Shown: in pieces, positions 28,561 to 37,499 of the stretch
Numbering within the stretch: position 1 is the stretch's first letter
How the letters are laid out: every line of letters begins with the position of its first letter
Assembly (NCBI GenBank): GCA_016873895.1
Contig: VGVV01000002.1
Coordinates: 36,188 to 100,187 of the forward strand
DNA: 64,000 nucleotides
Origin: Ignavibacteria bacterium
GTDB lineage: Bacteria; Bacteroidota; Ignavibacteria; Kapaibacteriales; Kapaibacteriaceae
Direction: 5' to 3'
Program-made: the position numbers and the translations under genes
The notes under the pieces: model-generated
The model's input: only the letters and a program-made list of their open reading frames with translations
The model's database searches: none
What the model was told of the DNA's origin: nothing

Positions 28561-30680
28561 TTTGTTTTGCCATTAGACGTAGTAGGCTTTGAAGGCCATA
28601 TGCTATCGATAACCTTTGTGTTATAAATAACTGGGTGACGCTGGCGAACGTTGCCTAACCAATTCTCGGTGAGGCGTTTCTGGAGAGCGTCTTGATAGGC
28701 AGGAGCAATTTCTGATAGTGCACTCTCGAATGGTTTTAGTTGTGGTGGCACAATTCCGTCCAGACGAATCAGCGACCAGCCTGCATCAATCTTTACGGGG
28801 CCAACAATACTACCTACTCGTGCATTCGTTACTTGTTGCGCAACCTTTGACGTCTTTGGAGACAAGCTACTATTAAAGCCTCTCTTGTCGCGCATGCCAT
28901 CACGTTGCGTATAGTCTGCAGCGAGTGCAGCAAAGTCTTCGCCATTGCTGATGCGGTTGTTGATTACTCCAAGTAGAGAGTCGTTGAGTACATAGATCTC
29001 TGTAACATCATACTTCGTTTCCGACATCCAGCGTGCAGTTGTTGTGTCGTAGAACTTGCGTGCATCTACAGTATCAAACTTGAGCTTGCTCCACACCTCT
29101 TTTTCTTCCACCTTGAAGAGTAGTATCCCGTCGTTGAATTCGCGCACAAGGGCAGCAAAGTCTGCATATTCATTCTCAAGATTTACTGTAGCCTGTTCGA
29201 GTGCTAGGGGGTCTGTTACCTTGTTGATTGCACGATCGAATCCTGCACGATTCAGCGTAAAGCCACGCAAATCAGCGCGCTTGCGTAGGGTATCAGTGAA
29301 TTGCGCTACGCTTAGCTGTCCGTTAGAAAGATAATACAGAGGTTGTGGCATCAAGTCGTCTCCGATTGAGCGATGCCACAGTGTATCCTGTGTATTGCGG
29401 TTTGTGTCGATTGAGTTGAGAAGCTTCGCCAGGTTCACAATATTCCAGCCATAACCATTGGCCTTCTTCACGGAATCGAGAACAAGGCGCTTGTCTTCCT
29501 CATAGTACAGTCTGCGATAAGAGCGCTTTGCAGCATCGCGCTCTACGAACGGGTCTGGGCGCTTGGTAGAATCGCGTATGATGATGTGCGTTCCGAAGAG
29601 CGTGTTCACCTTGCCCGAGATCTGCCCGTCCTTGAGATCAAAGATGGCGCGTTCAAAATCCGGCACCAGACGTGAGTTGTTGTTCTCCATGCCTCCAGAG
29701 CGGGTGTATGGGGCTCCGAGGTACCCGCCTTTGGCCGAGGATGTCTTGTCGTCTGAGTAGGCCTTTGCGAGGTCTCCAAAAACATCGCCAGATGGCTGCA
29801 AGCCCCTTGCGGCAAGTGCTGTATTCTGCTTAGAGGCTGGGCTATTCAGGATGGCAATCAGCGAATCGGCGAACAGTTGTGTAGCAGTGCTGTCCCTGCT
29901 GTCTTTCGGTTGCAACAGTATATGGCGAAACTTTACAGACTCACGGCCGGCACTGCGAAAGAGCTTAACAATAAAGTAACCGAAACGTGAATACACGGGC
30001 TTTGAGCTTACCTGCCCAGCAGATAAGCCGTAGGCAGCATCTTCAACAGCCTTGATGATCGTGCCTCCGCTGATCCATGGCAAGCGACCGCCGTTTGCTG
30101 CAGTTTCCTTGTCGTCTGAACGGTCCCGAGCAATCTTGTCGAAGTCTGCACCCTGATTTAGCTCAACGATAATCTGCTCTGCTTTAAGCTTGCTGTTGAG
30201 CGTGTCCCAGCCCCTTGTTGCCGGATCTGGGATGGCACAGAGAATAACTCCGATCTCGAGTTCTGTAAGGCGACGTTGGGCAAGTTCTTCTACACGTCTA
30301 TTGGCAACTGCCTTGTCGTAGAAGAAGGTTTCGGAGAGCAAACGGCGATTGTTTGCAAGGTCTACCATTACGGCAGAATCTGTATCTAATCCGCGATCTT
30401 TTGCGTCCTGAACCTTGAGGCGATAATTGGTATAGAGTCGCAAGAAATCAAGGGCGGTGTCTTTGGGTACCGCAGACAATTTTGTGTCTCTGCGTGTTAG
30501 ATTCTTCTGAAAGGCGCGCTCTACGTCGCCAAGAAGGATCGGCTCTGACCCAACGGTGGCGATGACAGTCTGCGATTGATCTATGGCTTTAGATGGGCGC
30601 GCTTTCTTTTGTGCGCTTGCAACCGTTGCAGAAAAGCAAACAGCTGCTATGAGGGCGAATGAATAAAGACGAATCATCAT
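28557..30680 (-). CDS. Large periplasmic parvulin-repeat chaperone (PpiD/SurA-like)
   Basis: The roughly 707-residue protein has a signal peptide ending ATVASAQ. Two clear parvulin domains carry FDKIARDRSDDKETAANGGRL and KFRHILLQ..DLAKAYSDDKTSSAKGGYLG. A third diverged copy lies near the C-terminus (FAALAADYTQRDGMRDKRG). It is probably a periplasmic folding factor working with the downstream SurA homologue. The start is taken at the ATG at 30680; an ATG at 30695 would add five residues. A TATTTTTG box lies 70 bases upstream. Confidence 0.85.
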   Translation of the reverse strand: MMIRLYSFALIAAVCFSATVASAQKKARPSKAIDQSQTVIATVGSEPILLGDVERAFQKNLTRRDTKLSAVPKDTALDFLRLYTNYRLKVQDAKDRGLDTDSAVMVDLANNRRLLSETFFYDKAVANRRVEELAQRRLTELEIGVILCAIPDPATRGWDTLNSKLKAEQIIVELNQGADFDKIARDRSDDKETAANGGRLPWISGGTIIKAVEDAAYGLSAGQVSSKPVYSRFGYFIVKLFRSAGRESVKFRHILLQPKDSRDSTATQLFADSLIAILNSPASKQNTALAARGLQPSGDVFGDLAKAYSDDKTSSAKGGYLGAPYTRSGGMENNNSRLVPDFERAIFDLKDGQISGKVNTLFGTHIIIRDSTKRPDPFVERDAAKRSYRRLYYEEDKRLVLDSVKKANGYGWNIVNLAKLLNSIDTNRNTQDTLWHRSIGDDLMPQPLYYLSNGQLSVAQFTDTLRKRADLRGFTLNRAGFDRAINKVTDPLALEQATVNLENEYADFAALVREFNDGILLFKVEEKEVWSKLKFDTVDARKFYDTTTARWMSETKYDVTEIYVLNDSLLGVINNRISNGEDFAALAADYTQRDGMRDKRGFNSSLSPKTSKVAQQVTNARVGSIVGPVKIDAGWSLIRLDGIVPPQLKPFESALSEIAPAYQDALQKRLTENWLGNVRQRHPVIYNTKVIDSIWPSKPTTSNGKTK

Positions 30681-30749
30681 GGTGATGTGCAACATGAAAA
30701 AACCAGAAAATCAGTGATGTGAAACTGACGCTGTAAGACGACAGGGTTG

Positions 30750-30757
30750 CAAAAATA
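30750..30757 (-). promoter_or_regulatory. TAnnTTTG box for parvulin operon
   Basis: The minus strand reads TATTTTTG just past the murC stop and 69 bases before the parvulin-gene ATG. This would start a transcript separate from the murC operon. No obvious -33 element is visible. Confidence 0.4.
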
Positions 30758-30758
30758 G

Positions 30759-32126
30759 TCAGTTCAGGACGTCTGAACCTACCTTATGCACATCTCCCGC
30801 GCCCATCGTAAGCAGGATGTCCCCTTCTTGGAGGATCTCCTTCAAGGCCAAGGCCACGTCTGCCAGCCCTGGAACATAGTGTACGTGCCGGTGTCCAGCA
30901 TCACGAGTGGCATCTGCGATGAGTTTGCCCGAAACACCTTCGATGGGTTCCTCACGAGAACCGTAAATATCGGTAAGGATCAAAACGTCTGCATTATCGA
31001 AAGACGTGGCAAACTCGAGGTAAAAATCTCTCGTTCGAGTATACGTATGTGGTTGAAAAACAGCAACGATACGCCTATTCCATCCGTTGCGCGCAGCCTC
31101 AAGTGTTGCCAGGATCTCTGTTGGGTGATGTGCGTAATCATCAATCACGAGAATGCCGTCGCGTTCGCCCTTTACCTCGAATCTGCGGTAGACCCCACCG
31201 AACTCTGCCAGGGCTTCAGCTATCACGTTCGGAGCAACTTCACACTGTAGGGCTACAGCACAGGCTGCCAGAGCGTTGAGCACATTATGCTCTCCTGGCA
31301 CATTGAGTGTAATCTGGCAAAGGGGCTTGCCATGATGATGAAGCGTAAATGTTGAATGTTTCTCGTGGTAGCTGATGTCAGTGGCACGTACTTCGCATTG
31401 AGGTGTTGTGCCATAAGTGGTAACAACTCTCTTGATCTGCGGCATGATGTCGCGTACGCCCGGATCATCGAGACATACGCATGCGGTGCCGTAAAATGGG
31501 ACCTTATTCGAAAACTCTGTAAACGCGCCCTTGATATCATCAAGGTCTGAGTAGATGTCTAAGTGATCAGCTTCGATGTTTGTGATAACTGCAACGGTAG
31601 GCAGCAGTTGTAGAAAGCTTCTGTCGTATTCGTCGGCTTCGAGCACGATCCAATCTCCGTTGCCTAGCCGTGCATTCGTGCCGCCCAGACCTTTTAGGCG
31701 TCCACCAACTATCACGGTAGGGTCCAGACCAGCTTTCATCATGACTAATCCGCACATGGATGTAGTTGTAGTCTTGCCGTGTGTACCAGCAATTGCAAGT
31801 GTGTACTTGAGTCGAGAAACTTCGCTGAGCATTTCGGCTCTGCGTATGATGGGAATCTTGCGTTCAAGAGCTGCCGTTGTTTCAGGATTCTCCTGCGGCC
31901 GCACCGCAGAAGAGTATACAACCACTTCAGCCCCTTCAATGTTCTCCGTTGCATGCCCGATAAACACCTTGGCGCCCTTGCCGATCAGATATGATGTGGC
32001 TTCTGACGATTGCATATCAGAACCAGAGACCACAAAGCCCTGTGACAGCAAGATCTCCGCGATCCCGCTCATGCCCGAGCCACCTATGCCAACAAAATGG
32101 ATGTGCTTAACGGAAGAAAAATTCAT
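30759..32126 (-). CDS. murC: UDP-N-acetylmuramate--L-alanine ligase
   Basis: The 455-residue Mur ligase adds L-Ala to UDP-MurNAc in cytoplasmic peptidoglycan synthesis. It has HFVGIGGSGMSGIAEIL at the N-terminus, the ATP loop GTHGKTTTT, the Mur motif LEADEYDRSF and the C-domain signature DDYAHHPTEI. It overlaps the nitrilase gene by four bases. It is isolated from other mur genes, unusually paired with a carbon-nitrogen hydrolase and a PAP2 phosphatase. Confidence 0.97.
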   Translation of the reverse strand: MNFSSVKHIHFVGIGGSGMSGIAEILLSQGFVVSGSDMQSSEATSYLIGKGAKVFIGHATENIEGAEVVVYSSAVRPQENPETTAALERKIPIIRRAEMLSEVSRLKYTLAIAGTHGKTTTTSMCGLVMMKAGLDPTVIVGGRLKGLGGTNARLGNGDWIVLEADEYDRSFLQLLPTVAVITNIEADHLDIYSDLDDIKGAFTEFSNKVPFYGTACVCLDDPGVRDIMPQIKRVVTTYGTTPQCEVRATDISYHEKHSTFTLHHHGKPLCQITLNVPGEHNVLNALAACAVALQCEVAPNVIAEALAEFGGVYRRFEVKGERDGILVIDDYAHHPTEILATLEAARNGWNRRIVAVFQPHTYTRTRDFYLEFATSFDNADVLILTDIYGSREEPIEGVSGKLIADATRDAGHRHVHYVPGLADVALALKEILQEGDILLTMGAGDVHKVGSDVLN

Positions 32127-32914
32127 CGTGTGTACAATTCTGGACGTCTGTCCGCGAAAATATCATTGATTGCATTGAAGCTCTTGGTGCGAGCCGATGC
32201 AGGATCGATTTCGGTGATGATCACCGATGTTTCTGTTGCGTTTGCCTCGACGAGTGTGCCGCCATTTGTGTCGTACACTGCGCTGCAGCCGTTAAAGCTG
32301 ACAGTCTCTGCGTGGGATTCTTCCGAACCTGTTCGATTTGCAACAGCAAGAAAGACCTTGTTTTCCATTGCGCGCACGGGCATGGCCATGCGCCAGAGGT
32401 GCGTAACGAGGTTCGATGGACACACAACAAGGTCGGCACCTTGCAGAGCGAGCGCCCTGGCAGACTCCGGGAAACGCCAGTCGTAGCAGATCATGGTGCC
32501 CAGCGTGCAGTCAAGATGGGGAAGGGGCGTGCAGTAAAACCCCGAATTGCCGGGGTCAAAACACAAGCGTTCCTTGTAGAACAGATGTGTCTTGCGATAT
32601 GTATGTGGCGTAATGTCTGGTCCTGCGATCAACGCTGAATTGTAGAGACTATTACCATCTGCTTCGGCGAAACCACAGACAACCACAGTGTTCGTTTCAC
32701 GGGCCACCTCAATGATCGCTCTGCTGTGCTCGCCATCAAGCCCCTGAGCCACATCACGTAGTTCATTGCGCGACTGAAAGAAATAGCCACTTGTTGCTAG
32801 CTCTGGAGCGATGAATACATCTGCATTTGCGGATCGCACAGCATCAATGATGATGTTTGTGTTCGCATCCAGATTCTTGAATTCCGGACAAAACTGCAGG
32901 CAGGCAACGCGCAT
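32123..32914 (-). CDS. Carbon-nitrogen hydrolase (nitrilase superfamily amidase)
   Basis: The 263-residue enzyme carries the nitrilase catalytic triad Glu38 (APELATSGY), Lys108 (YRKTHLF) and Cys143 (MICYDWRFPE). It resembles amidase branches such as omega-amidase/Nit2 or deaminated-glutathione amidase rather than true nitrilases. The exact substrate is not readable. It sits between PAP2 (TAATG overlap) and murC (ATGA overlap). Confidence 0.88.
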   Translation of the reverse strand: MRVACLQFCPEFKNLDANTNIIIDAVRSANADVFIAPELATSGYFFQSRNELRDVAQGLDGEHSRAIIEVARETNTVVVCGFAEADGNSLYNSALIAGPDITPHTYRKTHLFYKERLCFDPGNSGFYCTPLPHLDCTLGTMICYDWRFPESARALALQGADLVVCPSNLVTHLWRMAMPVRAMENKVFLAVANRTGSEESHAETVSFNGCSAVYDTNGGTLVEANATETSVIITEIDPASARTKSFNAINDIFADRRPELYTR

Positions 32915-33639
32915 TAAAAGTTCATCGAGATCGTGAAGAGCGGAGTTGTGGGTGTACCCGCCATGCCCACAGCAAGACCAACACCAGCCGGCAGGATCGG
33001 CTCTGCAACGTTAAACAGCTCCTTGCTTACCACATGCACACCGTATGCTACTCCGGCTCCAATGGCATAGCCAGCCAGAACATCAGTTAGGTAGTGCACG
33101 CCAAGGTTTAACCGTGAGAATCCCATCCACAAAGCATAACCCACCGACGGAGCAATCACATACCATTTGGGATATCGCAGCATCATCGTTGTTGCAATGG
33201 CGGCAGCACCGGCCGAATGTCCTGACGGGAACGAGCTCAGGTATTTGTCGTTTTCTGGCCCTTCCCCATTCGCAATCAGCCCGGGATATGCCAGATAGGG
33301 GCGCTCTCGATCAACAATAATCTTCGTAGCAACAGCAATACCATAGGTGATGCCAAGCGATGTGAGCGCTTGAATTCCGGTCTCTGACGCGTACCGGCGA
33401 TCAGCTGTAGGTTGGTCTAGTGCTGAAGCAACCACGCCATAAGTGTAGAGTGCGCTGGGAACACCGACGTACACGTATTGAGCTGCGTCCGACATACATT
33501 TCGAGACACCCTTTAGGCCTTCGCTTTTGATGGAGCTGGCCTCATACACTATCCGACCGTCCCAGCCGAAGTAGTCCACGTCTGCCGGATGCGCATACGC
33601 ACTGATTGCTGCTACGAGTAGAACGATAAAATGCTTCAT
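32914..33639 (-). CDS. PAP2-family membrane phosphatase
   Basis: The 241-residue protein has a signal peptide (MKHFIVLLVAAISAYA) and the three acid-phosphatase motifs K(7)RP (KIIVDRERPY), PSGHSAGA and SRLNLGVHYLTDVLAG. Relatives dephosphorylate undecaprenyl pyrophosphate or phosphatidate on the periplasmic side. Cotranscription with murC makes undecaprenyl-PP recycling attractive, but this is inference. The ATG at 33639 is preferred over an upstream GTG. A TAGTTTTG box ends three bases before it. Confidence 0.88.
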   Translation of the reverse strand: MKHFIVLLVAAISAYAHPADVDYFGWDGRIVYEASSIKSEGLKGVSKCMSDAAQYVYVGVPSALYTYGVVASALDQPTADRRYASETGIQALTSLGITYGIAVATKIIVDRERPYLAYPGLIANGEGPENDKYLSSFPSGHSAGAAAIATTMMLRYPKWYVIAPSVGYALWMGFSRLNLGVHYLTDVLAGYAIGAGVAYGVHVVSKELFNVAEPILPAGVGLAVGMAGTPTTPLFTISMNF

Positions 33640-33642
33640 CTG

Positions 33643-33668
33643 CAAAACTAGCACAGGGCGTATTTTCG
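33643..33668. promoter_or_regulatory. Divergent abutting -7 boxes of PAP2 operon and asd
   Basis: The 32-base divergent gap contains TAGTTTTG on the minus strand (33643-33650), three bases before the PAP2 ATG. It also contains TATTTTCG on the plus strand (33661-33668), three bases before the asd GTG. The gap is too small for two conventional promoters plus leaders, so both transcripts would be leaderless and their polymerase footprints would overlap. Confidence 0.5.
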
Positions 33669-33671
33669 GAC

Positions 33672-34667
33672 GTGATAAATGTTGCCATAGTTGGTGCCAC
33701 CGGACTCGTCGGACGCACCATGATTCGCGTGCTCGAAGAGCACAATGTGCCTATTGGCAAGCTTCGACTGCTGGCTTCATCCAGGTCTGCGGGGTCTGTT
33801 GTATCGGCCTTTGGAAGCGACCACGTAGTTCAGGAGCTTACAGCACATTCCTTTGTGGGCATGGACTATGCGCTATTCAGCGCAGGGGGCTCGATCAGTA
33901 AGCAGTATGCGCCGCTAGCCGCGGCGGCAGGTTGTGTTGCGATCGATAACTCGAGCTATTGGCGCATGGACCCCGACGTACCGCTGGTTGTGCCGGAGGT
34001 AAACCCAGACGATGCGTTTGCGCACAAGGGCATTATTGCCAATCCAAATTGCAGCACAATACAGCTCGTTGTGGCATTGAAGCCCCTTATCGAAGAGTAC
34101 GGTGCAAGGCGCATCGTTGTGAGTACGTATCAGTCTCCAAGTGGTGGCGGACAGCAGGGCGTAGACCAACTAGCAGCAGAGCTTTCTGGCAATCAGCCTA
34201 CGTCGCGTATTTCGCCCCACACCCTTGCGATGAATGCCGTGTTTCACACGATCAACGAGCTCAACGGCTCGTCGGAGGAAGAGACCAAGATGATGCGCGA
34301 GACGCGTGGGATTCTTCATGCCCCAGAACTTCCGATTGCCGTAACGTGCGTGCGCGTGCCCGTGCTTGGAGGTCATGCCGAAAGCGTTGCGCTCGAGACC
34401 GAGCGAGCTTGCGGGCCCGATGATGCACGAGCCCTACTTGCTGCACATGAGGGAATTGTCGTTATCGACGATCCGGCTTCACACACGTACCCAATGCCTT
34501 CTGCGTCCAAGGATACCGACCCCGTTTATGTTGGACGTATCCGCAAGGACACATCTGTTGAACATGGACTCTTGATGTGGGTTGTAGCAGACAACCTGCG
34601 GAAAGGGGCGGCCACGAATGCCGTGCAGATACTACAACTTCTTACGAATTCTACGAAGACTACATGA
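33672..34667 (+). CDS. asd: Aspartate-semialdehyde dehydrogenase
   Basis: The 331-residue enzyme makes aspartate semialdehyde for Lys/DAP, Thr and Met synthesis. It has the NADP loop GATGLVGRTM, SAGGSISK, catalytic Cys127 in NPNCSTIQL, STYQSPSGGGQQG and GHAESVALE with the catalytic His. The start is GTG at 33672. It overlaps manC by ATGA (34664-34667). Confidence 0.96.
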   Translation: MINVAIVGATGLVGRTMIRVLEEHNVPIGKLRLLASSRSAGSVVSAFGSDHVVQELTAHSFVGMDYALFSAGGSISKQYAPLAAAAGCVAIDNSSYWRMDPDVPLVVPEVNPDDAFAHKGIIANPNCSTIQLVVALKPLIEEYGARRIVVSTYQSPSGGGQQGVDQLAAELSGNQPTSRISPHTLAMNAVFHTINELNGSSEEETKMMRETRGILHAPELPIAVTCVRVPVLGGHAESVALETERACGPDDARALLAAHEGIVVIDDPASHTYPMPSASKDTDPVYVGRIRKDTSVEHGLLMWVVADNLRKGAATNAVQILQLLTNSTKTT

Positions 34668-35743
34668 ACTCATACGTTGTGATCATGGCCGGTGGATCCG
34701 GCGAGCGCTTTTGGCCCCTATCGCGGATGCGCAAGCCAAAGCAGCTCTTGAAGCTTACATCACCCGATACGATGATGATCGAAGAAGCCATCGCGCGTAT
34801 CGAGCCCCTTATCCCCAAAGATCGCATACTGATCATCACGAGCGAGATCTTACGTCAGCCGATCATTGACGCACTTCCAGATCTGCCAGCCGAGAACGTG
34901 ATCGCCGAGCCTGCCAAGCGTAACACAGCGCCGTGCCTTGCGCTTGCATGCAGCGTGATCGAAGCTCGCGAAGGACAAGACGCTCTCATGGCCGTGCTCA
35001 CGGCAGATCACTTCATCGGAGACGAGCAGGCATTTCGTCAGGACGTAGCCATTGCCCTTGCGTATGCGCAGACCAATGATGCGCTTGTAACGATGGGCAT
35101 CCCGCCCACGCGTCCGGAAACAGGATACGGCTACATCCGCATGACAGAGCGCACGCGTCCGTCGACGGTTGCCAGAGTCGCAGAATTCAAAGAGAAGCCC
35201 GCGTTCGAAGTAGCCCTGGAATATGTCTGCAGCGGCGAATACGTCTGGAACAGCGGCATGTTCTTCTGGCGCACACATGCGCTTGTGAGCGCCATGCACA
35301 ATGTGCTGCCAGAGGTTGGTAAGCATATAGACGCAATGACGTCCTCGTGCCGGGAGAACAAGAGCGTAGCGCTTGGGCTTACGTTTAGTGAGATGCCCGA
35401 CATCTCCATCGACTACGGAGTGATGGAGCGTGCTTCGAATGTGTTCACGGTGCCGGCATCATTCCCGTGGGACGATGTAGGATCGTGGGATTCACTAGAT
35501 CGTATGCAGCCGAATGATGAACGGGGTAATGTGAAGCAGGGCACCACACTTATTCTTGATTCACAGAATTCGGTCGTTGTGAATGCACATGATGGCGAAC
35601 ACGTTGTAACCACGGTTGGCGTAGATAATCTTGTGGTTGTTGTGACCAACGATGCCACGATGATCTGTCCAAAGCACAAAGCGCAGGACGTGAAGAACAT
35701 TGTTAAGACCCTTCGCGAGCAGGGACGCAGCGATGTCCTCTGA
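34664..35743 (+). CDS. manC: Mannose-1-phosphate guanylyltransferase
   Basis: The 359-residue nucleotidyltransferase makes GDP-mannose. It has VVIMAGGSGERFWPLSRMRKPKQ (pyrophosphorylase loop), VLTADHFI and FKEKPAFEVALEY. FPWDDVGSWDSL is diagnostic of GDP-mannose pyrophosphorylases. It lacks the C-terminal isomerase domain of bifunctional ManC-AlgA proteins. The start is the ATG at 34664 that overlaps the asd stop. Confidence 0.95.
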   Translation: MNSYVVIMAGGSGERFWPLSRMRKPKQLLKLTSPDTMMIEEAIARIEPLIPKDRILIITSEILRQPIIDALPDLPAENVIAEPAKRNTAPCLALACSVIEAREGQDALMAVLTADHFIGDEQAFRQDVAIALAYAQTNDALVTMGIPPTRPETGYGYIRMTERTRPSTVARVAEFKEKPAFEVALEYVCSGEYVWNSGMFFWRTHALVSAMHNVLPEVGKHIDAMTSSCRENKSVALGLTFSEMPDISIDYGVMERASNVFTVPASFPWDDVGSWDSLDRMQPNDERGNVKQGTTLILDSQNSVVVNAHDGEHVVTTVGVDNLVVVVTNDATMICPKHKAQDVKNIVKTLREQGRSDVL

Positions 35744-36062
35744 GATTGTTCAGCAAAGCGCATCGCAGCGCATCGCAGCAGCCTTTGACCTAGCAGGCGA
35801 TGAGCTTGAGTTTATGGGCTCGTTCGAAGAGATGCGCGCCATGCTCATTAACCGTATCACGGAGCTACTCTCGCGCAACCCAGAGAAGCTTATGGCCATT
35901 CTTTATCGAATCGACGTAAAGGAAGCCGTGGTGCATCAGATTATGTCTACCTCGTTTCCACTCGAGGTCCCGATCCACCTTGCCGACCTCATCATCACAC
36001 GTCAGCTTGAGAAGGCGCAGTCCCGCGCGGACCATGCGCGTGCGCAAGGTGACGAGTCGTGA
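35733..36062 (+). CDS. Small conserved protein of unknown function
   Basis: The 109-residue all-helical-looking protein has the core FMGSFEEMRAMLINRITELLSRNPEKLMAILYRIDV and the tail IPIHLADLIITRQLEKA-like region. The pattern L..RI..LL..NPEKLM.ILYRIDV..A suggests a conserved family, but I do not recognise a function. It starts 11 bases inside manC and ends GTGA-overlapped with hutI, so it is translated as part of the operon. Confidence 0.65.
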   Translation: MSSEIVQQSASQRIAAAFDLAGDELEFMGSFEEMRAMLINRITELLSRNPEKLMAILYRIDVKEAVVHQIMSTSFPLEVPIHLADLIITRQLEKAQSRADHARAQGDES

Positions 36063-37396
36063 AGACGCTTCTAACCAACATCGCATCGCTCGTAACAGTG
36101 CGCGCCAACGGAGCCCCGTACATCACTGGGGAAGCCATGCGTGATATTGACGAGATCCTTCAAGGGGCTATCCTGTTCGGTGACACCATCGAGTGGGTTG
36201 GCACTGCTGAAGAAGCCAAACACCTTGATCTTGCGGATGCAGACCTCATCGACTGTTCGGGTAAGACCGTGATGCCCGGCTTTGTAGACTCACACACCCA
36301 CATGGTCTTTGCTGGCTCGCGCGCGCACGAATTCGCGCGCCGCGTTGCAGGAGCTACGTATGCGGAGATCGCAGCCGAAGGCGGCGGCATTCTTACCACC
36401 ATGAAGGCTGTGCGCCAAGCCACCGAAGATGAACTAGCAGCCAACGCCCAGCGCCTTCTGCAGTCGGCCCTGCGTCATGGCACCACCACCGTCGAAATCA
36501 AAAGCGGGTATGGGCTGGATACAGAGACGGAGTTGAAGATGCTGAAGATTGGTACAAGGTGCCAGGTACTAGGTACTCATGCTCAGTCCCCAGTACCTAG
36601 TACCTTGTCCCCAGTACCTAGCACCTCGTCCCCAGTACCTAGTACCTTGTCCCCAGTACCTAGTACCTCGTACCTTGTGCCTCACGTCGTTCGAACCTTC
36701 CTCGGCGCCCACGCCGTGCCCCCTGAATGGAAACGCGACCCTGAAGGGTATGTAAACATCGTTATCAACGAAATGCTACCCCGCGTTGCAGAAGAGGGTT
36801 TAGCGGAGTTTTGCGATGTCTTTACGGATGCCGGCTTCTTTACCGTTGAGCAATCGACGCGGATCCTGAACAAAGCCAAGGAGCTCGGACTCAAGCTCAA
36901 AGTACATGCAGATGAAATCGCGCTCATTGGGGCATCGCAGATGGCTGCCGAGCTTGGGTGCATCAGTGCCGACCATCTCGAGCACAGCACCATCGAAGAA
37001 GTGCGAATCCTGCGCGATGCCGGCGTTGTCTGCACGCTGTTGCCGGGTACGGCCTACACGCTGCGCCTGCCATATCCCGACGCACGAATGATGATTAGTG
37101 AAGGGGCTATCGTTGCCCTTGCAACGGACTGCAATCCGGGGTCGTCGTACAGCGAAAGCATGCCCACGATCATGTCCATTGCCTGCATGAACATGCGCAT
37201 GAGCATCGAAGAAGCCATCACAGCATCAACGATCAACGGCGCTGCGGCCCTTGGCATCTCGCATCTCTGCGGCTCCCTCGAAGTTGGCAAACGTGCCGAC
37301 GTTGTGCTCTACGACACACCCTCATACAAAGACATCGTCTATCACTATGGCGTGAACCAGGTACGAGCAGGATGGGTAGGAGGGATTAGGTACTAG
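36059..37396 (+). CDS. hutI: Imidazolonepropionase with in-frame repeat insertion
   Basis: The 445-residue amidohydrolase of histidine degradation has metal ligands in DSHTH (His79, His81). It also has FAGSRAHEF, EIKSGYGLDTETE, LKVHADEI, SADHLEH and ATDCNPGSSYSESM. Residues about 165-207 are encoded by GTACCTA-type repeats and read as (SPVPSTL)n. They replace the short linker between the helix after SGYGLD and the strand FLGAHAVP. The fold elements on both sides are intact. The C-terminus GGIRY and its TAG stop also come from a second array. No other hut gene is nearby. The start is GTG. Confidence 0.92.
   Translation: MKTLLTNIASLVTVRANGAPYITGEAMRDIDEILQGAILFGDTIEWVGTAEEAKHLDLADADLIDCSGKTVMPGFVDSHTHMVFAGSRAHEFARRVAGATYAEIAAEGGGILTTMKAVRQATEDELAANAQRLLQSALRHGTTTVEIKSGYGLDTETELKMLKIGTRCQVLGTHAQSPVPSTLSPVPSTSSPVPSTLSPVPSTSYLVPHVVRTFLGAHAVPPEWKRDPEGYVNIVINEMLPRVAEEGLAEFCDVFTDAGFFTVEQSTRILNKAKELGLKLKVHADEIALIGASQMAAELGCISADHLEHSTIEEVRILRDAGVVCTLLPGTAYTLRLPYPDARMMISEGAIVALATDCNPGSSYSESMPTIMSIACMNMRMSIEEAITASTINGAAALGISHLCGSLEVGKRADVVLYDTPSYKDIVYHYGVNQVRAGWVGGIRY
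36550..36683. repeat. Heptamer repeat array inside hutI
   Basis: A short GGTACTA-orientation part (36550-36577) is followed by reverse-orientation units grouped as a 21-base period (CCAGTACCTAGTACCTTGTC-like), present about four times. Three heptamers make 21 bases, that is seven codons, so the frame is conserved and no stop arises. Confidence 0.92.
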
Positions 37397-37499
37397 GTAC
37401 TAGGGACTAGGGACTAGGTACGAGGTACTAGGTACTTGATCGTCATTCCCGCGAGGTCCCTCGCTGCTAGCACAGCTCGGGATGACGCCGCGCGGCGAC
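37387..37499. repeat. Heptamer array plus GTCAT..GGGATGAC palindrome after hutI
   Basis: GGTACTA/GGGACTA units run 37387-37436 and include the hutI stop. A composite palindrome follows (37441-37487) made of CGTCATTCCCGCGAGG, TCCCTCG and CTCGGGATGACGC. It fills the spacer to the convergent SGNH gene, whose TAG stop is at its border. Confidence 0.85.
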
